Shown here piece after piece: positions 54,829-64,000 of a stretch of 64,000 nucleotides of DNA. A program made the position numbers and the translations under genes. Each line of letters starts with the position of its first letter. Position 1 is the stretch's first letter. Source of the stretch: Pseudogymnoascus destructans (lineage: Eukaryota; Ascomycota; Leotiomycetes; Thelebolales; Thelebolaceae); assembly GCF_001641265.1 (NCBI RefSeq), contig NW_020167546.1, positions 310,001 to 374,000 on the forward strand. Direction: 5' to 3'. The notes under the pieces are model-generated. The model was given only the letters and a program-made list of their open reading frames with translations, made no database searches and had not been told where the DNA came from.

Positions 54829-56816
54829 TCATCCGCGACTCTTATTCGCCTCGCTGGCAAAGCGCAGCTTGAAGCCGTTGCACAGCGCGCGCATGTCCGG
54901 GTACGGGTTCTTGAGCAGCTCAAAGGCGTTGGGGATGACCTTGACGGGCCAGGCGTTGAGCTTGGCGTTCTGTCCGCCCTTGAAGCACAGGTGGAAGTAG
55001 CCGGGGTGCTTAGGGTCGATGCAGAAGGCGTATACGGAGCGCTTGGGGTTGGCCTCGGTGTAGGTCGTCAACCAGCGTTCTGAGGGCGCAGTTAGTATGC
55101 GATAAGGAGGTACGAATTAGGGGGGGGTAACATACCTGTGTCGGCCTTGCTGCCCTTTTGGTACTTCTCGTGCTGCATCATCTCGTCCACCTTGCGAGCC
55201 ATGGCTTTGACGTGATCCACGATCAGTTCATCCAGATCGCTGTAGGTGTACTTGCCGCCGATACGAAGTTGCTTGCCAACCGTGAACTCGTTCTCCTTGA
55301 GCAGCTCGAGGACGTCAATGTGCTGGTACACACCATCTGCCACCTTCCATGTCACAGTCAAGTGATCATTACCCTTGGACGACGTTCTGATAACGGCGTC
55401 GCCGGAGCTCTGAGATCCGAGATACTCCTCCGCTTGGGTGGAATTGAATGGGCGGAACAGAGGATGCTTGATGACACGCTGAGCACGCCCAGTAACCTTG
55501 TCCTTCTCCCTCAGCTCCTCCCTGTCCCTCGCTTCCTGGTTCGAGTCCCACTGGTCATCCATGTGGTTCAAGCGACGGCGGAACGGTCTCTTGACCTCCT
55601 GCTCTCTCATCGAGAGCTTAGCCGAGAACTCGCGCCTGTCCACCGATAGTAATTTAGCTTGCGCAGCTTGCCCTTGAGAAAAGAGTCTCGGCAACGGCAC
55701 ATCATTGTTGTCCGTGGCTTCATATGCCTCCACGCGACCTTCCAAGCCCGAGTCGAGCTTGACGATGAGGAACTCATCGTTGACAACGCGGACATTGATA
55801 GAGACAACCATGCCCTCGCAAAGCGAATCGTTAGTCTCGCCAGTGAGCATCGTGAAAACATCATCTTCGCTCAACATAGCGAAGTTGCGGCGCAGCTCTT
55901 CGTAAGGCTGGATGAGCTCAGCGCGGATGGTCTCGAGGGTAGCACGCTTCTTCTGGTTGTAATTCTGCTCCAGCTGCTCCGCATACTCCTCGAGAATGAG
56001 ATCGTTGACCTTGTCCTGCTCATCATCCTTGATCAGCTTCCGCACGACGGCTCCGGGGCCGTTCTCGTCGACTTCAGCCTTGACGTCTTCCTCGTCGAGC
56101 TCAAGCGCGTCAGCAGCCATCTTCCTGCCCAGCTCGTAGTCCTCGGGGTGCACACGCGTGTTATCTAGGTAATCGGACGTAGACATGGAAGGATCGTACT
56201 CGATGCTCAGGAAACTAGCGCAGTTGTTCCACACGCGCGGGCCAACGACGGGCAGTTTCTGGCTGTCTGGGTCTCCGACGAGCTCGTCACGGCTATTGAC
56301 CATGCCGCCATTCATGTTGATAGCCTTGATCACACTTGTCGCCTTGCGAGGGCCGAGTCCACAAACATAAGGCAACAGGTTGGCGACGTACGGGTCAGTG
56401 ACGGCTTCGTTGATATCGATACCGCACAGATTCACCATGTCAACCATGGCAGTATCCAGCTGCTTGCGCAGCGTCTCCTCTGGTACCAGGTGCTGGCATC
56501 GGTGGAATATCAATGATACGATATCGTTGCCGAGGGCCGCATACTCCTTCATAGGGTTCTGAAGATATTTCGCCAAGGCCACACAGTACCGAGTGACAGA
56601 CGAGAGCCCCGGGTAGTCGCCGAGAGCCCTCGGACTATCACGATACAGACGTGCAACTTCGTCATTAACAACCACCACCTCAAGCTGCTCGTTGTGCGTC
56701 TCATTAGTATCGCGCACATCAAAGTCTGGCCCCCTGAGGTCTCGCTCCGCGACCAAATCCCTGATGTCTTTGATCATCTTGTTGGTCTCGATCGAGAAAC
56801 CACCCACGCCGATAAC
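54829..56816 (-). CDS. SPT6: Transcription elongation factor SPT6, C-terminal part only
   Basis: Exons 56816-55136 and 55079-54829 (56-nt intron with TACTAAC) give about 643 residues. The fragment opens inside the YqgF-like domain (VIGVGGFSIETNKMI). It continues through the helix-hairpin-helix (LLPYVCGLGPRKATSVIKAI), a death-like helical region, the S1 domain (GMVVSINVRVVNDEFLIVKL) and the tandem SH2 that binds the Pol II linker (HPLFRPFNSTQAEEYL; ERWLTTYTEANPKRSVY), ending NKSRG. Full Spt6 is about 1,400 residues, so the N-terminal half is missing. The frame runs to the base before N56817, where an LTR starts, and no upstream part is found elsewhere in the window. Spt6 is a histone chaperone essential in most fungi, so an intact copy must exist elsewhere or this junction is artificial. 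Confidence 0.92.
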
Positions 56817-56817
56817 N
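56817..56817. other. Ambiguous base (N) at the SPT6/LTR boundary
   Basis: The only N in the window. It lies exactly between the last SPT6 codon and TGTCATAC of the LTR. Confidence 0.99.
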
Positions 56818-57753
56818 TGTCATACTGACATTCGTTGCACTCAGTTTGCTATCAAACTCAAGAGCAAACTTAGAAATCTCCTCCTCAAACCTACAAGTCA
56901 CCATACATATCTTGGCTTATCACACCAACAACAGAAGCAATACTACTCAACGATTGCTGCAAACTCTTCTACTACATCTGTTTATGCTACATACATCACG
57001 GCATATCATTTGGACACTCATTGAACAAGTTATTAAGAAAATCTCCTCCTTAAGGGGGTGGGCCAATACTACCACATGGCATATCTCTACCAACTAGAGG
57101 CCTAGGAACATGAACGATAGCTCTAGAAGCTTCTACAACCCTCTATGATTCATTACACGTCATCGCTCCTTAGTTACCCACAAGATTGGTTAAGTTATGA
57201 CATAATTTGTCTATAGGTACTCTGACCTTGGACCTCCTTTTCACTTCCTATAGGCTAGGAACCCAAGAGATGGTTCTATGGGATTCTCTTACGTTCACTA
57301 CATGATTAGCAAGCTAGTTGTGGGTCGCACTTGATTTCTAATACATTTACCAAGCCTGGTTAGTCATGGAAAGTCATGGAAAATGAGAGAACTACACTCC
57401 TTTGGCATAAATAGGATTGCCCTTTCCTTAAGAAAGGGCAAGCAGGCAATACAGTAAATCGACTAGCACATACTTCTACGTCTTTTCCAAGCTTCCAAGC
57501 ATTGATCTTGTTATTCTCTGTTTTTGAAAAGTCAGTGAGGTGCTAACCTCTGACTTACCCCTGAGTTCTCAGACTCAACATTTGTTGCAACTTGTCTAAA
57601 CCACTTCACCACATCATACACCTGATTGCTGCGTTGTGGAATAGTCTAAGCTACAACCCTTTGGCTCTGTTTCCTAAGACAGTGTGTTGTCTTAGTAAAT
57701 TCATCCCTTCCTTGGGTGGCTAGATTCTCACATCTGGTGCACCCACCATTACA
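56818..57753 (+). repeat. 5' LTR of copy 2 (936 bp)
   Basis: TGTCATACTGAC to CCACCATTACA. Differs from its 3' partner at very few positions (for example C versus T in the CTCACATC/CTCATATC block near the end). Confidence 0.95.
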
Positions 57754-57805
57754 CCTTGTCTGCTTCAAGCTTCAACTATTTCTATAGCAGCACTTCGATA
57801 CTACA

Positions 57806-60800
57806 ATGGAGGACGACCAAGCTCCTACAACTACTGCTGAACAGCAGATGCAACAACTGTTTGCCTTTATACAAACTATAGCAAACAAACTTGAGAATTT
57901 GGAAAACACCTTTCAAGCCAACACTTCAGCAACACAATCTTCAACTCAGACACATCATACAGAGCTTCCCACAGCTCCTCTGGCTATTTCGAGTACCCCA
58001 GGTGCACTTCCTAAAGTGCAAACACCAGATTTATACCATGGAGACAGGAGGAAGTTGAAGGGATTTCTTATGCAACTGGACATCTACTTCACCCTCAGGC
58101 CTCATCAGTTCACCTCAGACATTCAGAAGATCTATTTCGCTGCCAGCTACCTCCGTGGATCTGCATTCAACTTCTTTGAGCCATATCTTAGAAGACTTAG
58201 TGGCAACAACCAAAATACCACTACACCTTTGATTACCTCTTATGACCAGTTTCAAGAGGAACTTACCAGGACCTTTGGAGACATCAACGAAACTGCTACA
58301 GCAGAAAGAGAGCTACAGAAGCTATGTCAAAAGACCTCTGCTGCTCAGTATACAACAGAATTTAGGAGAATCACTTCTCACTTGACTTGGAATGAAGAAG
58401 CCTTAGTCTTCACTTACTACCAAGGGCTCAAGAGCTCTATTAAGGATGAACTCAGCAAAGAAGAACGCCCTACAACACTTCAAACGCTTATAGAGAAAGC
58501 TGTCAGACTTGATGATAGGCTTTTTGAAAGAAGAAAGGAGAAGAACCAAGACTGGCATCCAACAAGAAATTTCAACAATTACACCTCTACACCAACTGCT
58601 AAGGACTCAGCACCTGAACCTATGGACTAGACGCCTCTATAAAGAGATCTACAGCAATCCAGCACCTCAGCCTACAGGATACCCTCAAAAACTGAAAAGG
58701 GGTAAACTTACCCCTCAAGAAAGAAAACACAGAATGGACAACAACCTTTGTTTATACTGTGGCAAAGGGGGACACAGAATTCAGGAGTGCTATTCAGCAC
58801 GGGGGAGTGCTGATTCAAAACATATAGCAGCCTCAGACACAGTCACAACTGCTATTCCTGAAAAACTTGAAAAATCCTAGCAGGCACAACTTCAACTGAG
58901 ACTATAACTTCTCCCCTAGACAAAAAGATGTGTCGATGGTGCTTTCTCAGAGTCTCACACACCTGTTAATCCCTATTCAACTCCATTTCAAACAACAGGT
59001 GTTGTCTACAAGGCTATGATAGACTCAGGGGCAACAGGCAACTTTATATCTCAAGACCTCATCTTGACACACCAGTTACCTACAATTCCCAAACGCACTC
59101 CAGAGTTGCTCCGAGTCATTGATGGAACTCCTATCAGTTCAGGTTCCATTACCTGCAACACCCCAGTACTCAAACTTGAGATTCCCCTAGGAAAATCAAC
59201 ATTTTCAGACACCATCTCTTTAGATGTTATACCAATGAAGTACCCAGTTATCCTAGGTCTTCCATGGCTTCAAAGGCATGATCCAACTATCAATTGGAAG
59301 CATTTATCGCTTGGGTTTAGCTCAAATCCTGAGCTCAATACTGAAAAAACCCTTCAAGCCTCAGTTACCCCTATTCAGGTCCAAGACTCAAACTTGTCCA
59401 GATCAAGGATTTTGACCAAACTATGGACGATATATCATCTCTGATATGGGTTAAACCTTTCCAACCTGTCCTGGAGATAGCAGCTACTTCAGATTTGGAG
59501 AAATCATCTCAGGAGGTCATTTTGCCTTTAGCATACCAAGACTACCAACATCTTTTTGACAAGGCAAAGGCATCAATTCTGCCAAAGCACCAGCCTTATG
59601 ACCATGAGATACCACTCGCAGAAGGCTCAATGCCTCCCTACGGCCCTATCTACTCTCTATCTGAATTAGAGCTGAAAACTCTCAGAGAATACCTAGATGA
59701 GAACCTTAGTTCTGGCTTTATCAGACCTTCTTCCTCACCAGCAGGAGCTCCCATTCTCTTTGTCAAGAAGAAAGATGGCTCCTTGCGTCTCTGTGTTGAT
59801 TATAGGGGCCTTAATGCAGTCACTGTTAAAAACAGATATGCTTTACCCCTTATCCCTGAGCTCATAGATAGGCTCTCTTCAGCAAGGATCTTTACCAAGT
59901 TAGATCTCAGGGGAGCTTATAACCTGATACGCATCAAGGAAGGTGATGAGTGGAAGACAGCATTCAGAACACGCTATGGTCATTTTGAATACCAGGTAAT
60001 GCCTTTTGGGCTTGCCAATGCACCTGCTTCTTTCCAAGCTCTCATGAATGATATTCTAAGACCTTACTTGGATATCTTTGTTGTTGTCTACTTAGACGAC
60101 ATTCTTATATACTCTTTAGACACTCAAGAGCATGTTCTACATGTTAGACAAGTCTTAGAGAAGCTATCTCAAGCACAACTCTTTTGCAAACTTGAGAAAT
60201 GTCTTTTCCATATGTCTCAAGTTGATTTCTTAGGACATAGAATTTCAACAGAAGGCATTCAGATGGACCCTGAAAAGACAAAAGCAGTACACGTGGCCTA
60301 TTCCTTCCAGCATTAAAGAGGTTCAGTCTTTCCTTGGGTTTGCCAACTATTACAGGAGGTTTATACCAAGATATACATCCTTGGCTTTACCCCTTACTCA
60401 ATTACTTCACAAGGACACTTTCTATCACTGGGATAAGACACAGCAAGATGCTTTCGATGCTCTTAAAGGAGAATTTAAAGAAGGGAAAATGTTACTACAC
60501 TTTAACCCCTTGAAACCTGCCACTCTTGAGACAGATGCCTCAGATTTTGCCATTTCTGGAATCTTATACCAAGCTCCAAAAGACAAACAAGAAGAGCTAC
60601 AGCCTGTGGCATTTTACTCAAGAAAGCTATCAGCAGCTGAACAAAACTATCCCATTACAGACAAGGAACTGCTTGCCATAGTATGTTCTCTAAAGCATTG
60701 GAGATGCTACCTTGAAGGGGCAAACTATCCTATCACTATTTACAGTGACCATTCAAATCTCTTGACCTTTACAACCACTAAACAGCTCAATCGACGACAA

Positions 60801-62591
60801 GCAAGGTGGTCTGAACAACTAGGAGGTTTTGACTTTGTTATAAAACATGTCTCAGGGGCCAAGAATCAAAGAGCAGATCTCCTCTCAAGAAGACATGACT
60901 ACCAAGATTCTGCTAAAACTAGCAATACAAAGGCTCTGCTAGACTCAGCAAAGCTTATAGCAGCATCTTTAAGCAACCCTAGTACTACAGAGGACTTAGG
61001 GGTAAACTTATCCCCTCAAGACCAAGTTGCCCCCATTACCTCTTCTCAGGAACCAGAGACCTTTAAAGACTATACACCCTCAGCAACACTTCTTAAAGCA
61101 TTCAAAGTTGCTTACAACCATGATCCCTTTGCGAAAAGAACTTTGGAATACCTCCAGAAGAAAGGTTCCTCTCTTGAGAAAGTTGGACTACAGAATTTCT
61201 CAAAAAATCAGCATGGACTTCTCTTATTCAAGAACTATATCTATGTCCCAAGGGATAAACGATTACAGCTACACCTCCTACAGCAGTTCCATGATGCTCC
61301 AGCTGCAGGGCACTTTGGCTTTGCAAAAACTTATGAACTTCTAACAAGAAAGTTCTACTGGCCTAGTCTAAGGACTACTCTTCAAGACTATATATCTTCT
61401 TGCACTACTTGCAACTTGAACAAGCCTACACGGCAAAAGCCCTATGGCCTCTTGCAGCCTCTACCTATACCAGAACGCCCATGGGACTCCATATCCATTG
61501 ACTTTATAGTCAAGTTGCCTCCTTCTATCCCAAAAGGGGGTGCTACCCCTTATGACTCTATCCTTGTGGTGGTAGAAAGGCTCACAAAAATGGCACACTT
61601 TGAGCCTTGCAATGAGACTATCACAGCTTCTGAACTTGCGTGGCTATTCCTCAAGGTGGTCTTTAAATATCATGGAATTCCTGGACACTGGATCTCAGAT
61701 AGGGGAGCAGTTTTCACTTCAAACTTTTTTAAGGAGTTCTCTAAACTCTTAAACATGGAACAACGCTTCTCTACAGCTTATCACCCTCAAACAGATGGCC
61801 AGACAGAGAGAGTCAACTCTGTACTTGAACAATATCTAAGAATTTATACAAACTATGCTCAAGACAACTGGGCAGATCTTCTCCATCTTGCAGAATTTGC
61901 TTACAACAACACAGTCTCTAACACCACAAAAGAGACACCTTTCTATGCAAACTATGGTTATCACCCTAGGTTTGAAGTGGCAGAACTGAATTGTCCTGAA
62001 AATTTCAAAAACCCTTCTGCTACTGAAAGAATCATCTACCTTAAGGGCCTCCAGGACTATCTCAAGGTTCAAATACAGCGTGCACAAGACGAGCAGGCTC
62101 AGGCCTTTAACAGGGGGGTGGTTGCACCACAATTCAAAGTTGGTGATCAAGTCTTTTTGTCTAGAAGACATATCACAACTACTAGACCTTCAGACAAACT
62201 TGATACTAAAAGACTTGGACCTTTTAAGATCACAAGGACTATTGGCAAGAATGCTTTCGAGCTTGCATTACCACCTACTTGGACTATCCATAATGTCTTC
62301 CATGCATCTCTCTTGTCTAAGGCACAAGAAAGTTCCTTAAGACCACTTCAGTCTCCTCCACCTCCTGTTCTGATCTTGGATCAACCAGAATATGAAGTAG
62401 AGTCTATCCTTGACAAAAAGACACTTAGAGGTCAGGACTACTTCCTCGTTAAGTGGAAAGGCTATCCTACAAGTGACAACACTTGGGAGCCTAAGAGAAA
62501 TCTAAAAAATGCATCTAAGCTCATTCTAGAATTTCTTTCTAAGAAAGCCACCTGGCTAAAGGGCAAGCAGACAGCCCACAAACGTCCTTAA
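57806..62591 (+). pseudogene. Gag-Pol with chromodomain, copy 2 (several single-base losses)
   Basis: Same protein order as copy 1. The frame is broken by one-base (rarely two-base) losses near 58629, 58663, 58878, 58923, 59014, 59399 and 60290, all in the gag to RT half and mostly in homopolymer runs. From 60381 to 62591 the frame is intact for 736 residues: RNase H (TDASDF), the integrase zinc region (H...H...CTTC), the DDE core and a chromodomain (YEVESILDKKTLRGQDYFLV, then KWKGYPTSDNTWEP) at the end, which defines a chromovirus. Chromodomains are thought to steer integration to marked chromatin. Confidence 0.93.
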
Positions 62592-62602
62592 AAGGGGGAT
62601 CA
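62590..62602 (+). other. Polypurine tract of copy 2
   Basis: AAAAGGGGGATCA directly before the 3' LTR. Primer site for plus-strand synthesis. Confidence 0.85.
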
Positions 62603-63538
62603 TGTCATACTGACATTCGTTGCACTCAGTTTGCTATCAAACTCAAGAGCAAACTTAGAAATCTCCTCCTCAAACCTACAAGTCACCATACATATCTTGG
62701 CTTATCACACCAACAACAGAAGCAATACTACTCAACGATTGCTGCAAACTCTTCTACTACATCTGTTTATGCTACATACATCACGGCATATCATTTGGAC
62801 ACTCATTGAACAAGTTATTAAGAAAATCTCCTCCTTAAGGGGGTGGGCCAATACTACCACATGGCATATCTCTACCAACTAGAGGCCTAGGAACATGAAC
62901 GATAGCTCTAGAAGCTTCTACAACCCTCTATGATTCATTACACGTCATCGCTCCTTAGTTACCCACAAGATTGGTTAAGTTATGACATAATTTGTCTATA
63001 GGTACTCTGACCTTGGACCTCCTTTTCACTTCCTATAGGCTAGGAACCCAAGAGATGGTTCTATGGGATTCTCTTACGTTCACTACATGATTAGCAAGCT
63101 AGTTGTGGGTCGCACTTGATTTCTAATACATTTACCAAGCCTGGTTAGTCATGGAAAGTCATGGAAAATGAGAGAACTACACTCCTTTGGCATAAATAGG
63201 ATTGCCCTTTCCTTAAGAAAGGGCAAGCAGGCAATACAGTAAATCGACTAGCACATACTTCTACGTCTTTTCCAAGCTTCCAAGCATTGATCTTGTTATT
63301 CTCTGTTTTTGAAAAGTCAGTGAGGTGCTAACCTCTGACTTACCCCTGAGTTCTCAGACTCAACATTTGTTGCAACTTGTCTAAACCACTTCACCACATC
63401 ATACACCTGATTGCTGCGTTGTGGAATAGTCTAAGCTACAACCCTTTGGCTCTGTTTCCTAAGACAGTGTGTTGTCTTAGTAAATTCATCCCTTCCTTGG
63501 GTGGCTAGATTCTCATATCTGGTGCACCCACCATTACA
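62603..63538 (+). repeat. 3' LTR of copy 2 (936 bp)
   Basis: Matches 56818-57753. Ends CCACCATTACA at 63538, after which the sequence changes to that of another element. Confidence 0.95.
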
Positions 63539-63659
63539 GCCACGCGCGCAAACCCCACGACAAAGAACGCCCAAGCCACTGACGCTACCCGGATGGGTTC
63601 CGGACCATAGGCGGGCGGCGTGCTTTGCGGACAAAGCACTCTCTTACGACGGGGGGTAG
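63539..63659 (+). mobile_element. 3' end of the interior of a second LTR element (TGTAAGG family)
   Basis: 121 bp ending in CGGGGGGTAG, a polypurine tract, just before an LTR of the family seen at 722 and 28355. The rest of this element to the left is replaced by the 3' LTR of copy 2. Confidence 0.65.
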
Positions 63660-64000
63660 TGTAAGGATGCCTCCGTACCTAGATACTCGAAGAACCTGTC
63701 TCAGAACTGTTACGGTCACTACAAACATGGAATCCGACTCGGTGGGGTTTCGAACCAGTAGAGGATCATATAGCGAGTTACACTATAGTGGGGGACGGTA
63801 AGTGTATAGGGTTCAGGGCTGATGTAGACCTGTTGCGGTGAAAGGTTCAGGGCTAGGGTTGGGATAACCGAGTTGGGCCCGTTTCGGGAGTTAAGGAAAC
63901 AGACTCAACGGGGTTCCCCCTTCATCTTTTTTGTATCCTTCGTAGTAGACCTATAGGATAGAATACAGCATCACCTCCGACTCGCACTCCCATATGCACC
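63660..64000 (+). repeat. 3' LTR of the TGTAAGG family (cut by the window edge)
   Basis: Starts TGTAAGGATGCC. Its last 100 bases (from about 63890) match, in reverse complement, 764-870 of the left LTR and the solo LTR, while the part before them differs. Confidence 0.82.

Larger units (their letters stand above)
56818..63538 (+). mobile_element. Ty3/gypsy chromovirus-type retrotransposon, copy 2 (full length, 6.7 kb)
   Basis: 5' LTR 56818-57753 and 3' LTR 62603-63538, both 936 bp and nearly identical, indicating a recent insertion. The interior holds gag-pol with a C-terminal chromodomain and a polypurine tract. The two flanks (SPT6 plus N on the left, GCCACG on the right) share no 5-bp duplication, so the two ends may not derive from one insertion event. 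Confidence 0.93.

Noticed and set aside
63431..63634. 67-codon minus-strand frame at the end of the 3' LTR of copy 2
   Set aside because: Crosses the junction between two unrelated elements, so it cannot be an evolved gene.

Overview
This is a window of filamentous ascomycete (Pezizomycotina-type) nuclear DNA. Genes are cut by short GT-AG introns (about 45-60 nt, often with a TACTAAC-like branch site). The conserved genes are those of fungal housekeeping (YJU2, SGF29, NUP2, gamma-tubulin, translin, GPI11, RPL22, PMP3, SPT6), and chromodomain Ty3/gypsy elements and degraded AT-rich DNA lie between them. The species cannot be named from the sequence alone.

Layout. 1-2930: left edge of an LTR element (5' LTR at 722-1891 and start of gag, both minus) followed by AT-rich decayed DNA with a perfect 31-bp hairpin. 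3032-25041: ordinary gene-rich DNA with an ADGF/CECR1-type adenosine deaminase, the splicing factor YJU2, the SAGA reader SGF29, an FG nucleoporin with a RanBP1 domain (NUP2), a ubiquitin-like/AN1 zinc finger protein, an MFS monocarboxylate-type transporter, an ankyrin protein with a fungal STAND-type N-terminus, an FAD amine oxidase and a secreted cysteine-rich protein. 25690-29556: a 3.87-kb DNA transposon with 13-bp terminal inverted repeats and a perfect 8-bp target duplication (CTTACAGG), most like hAT. It carries an intact three-exon gene for a divergent histone H3, a decayed multi-exon gene, a BED-like zinc finger fragment and a nested solo LTR. This element is the most unusual thing in the window. 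29953-38554: conserved genes again (translin, GPI11/PIG-F, gamma-tubulin, a glycerophosphodiester phosphodiesterase, a mitochondrial carrier, RPL22). 39640-47931: lineage-specific proteins (a 992-residue coiled-coil protein, an LDQ-repeat protein, two hypotheticals) around PMP3, with several minisatellites and a G-rich tract. 48098-64000: two same-orientation copies of one chromodomain-containing Ty3/gypsy element flanking the C-terminal half of SPT6, then the 3' end of another LTR element of the family seen at the left edge.

How it fits together. Most conserved genes are unrelated single-copy neighbours, not a pathway cluster. Several serve nuclear processes (SGF29, YJU2, NUP2, SPT6, the H3-like gene), but nothing here shows co-regulation. 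The SPT6 fragment ends exactly at an LTR boundary marked by the only ambiguous base (N at 56817), so that junction is either an assembly join or a recombination/insertion breakpoint and should not be taken as the real gene structure without checking.
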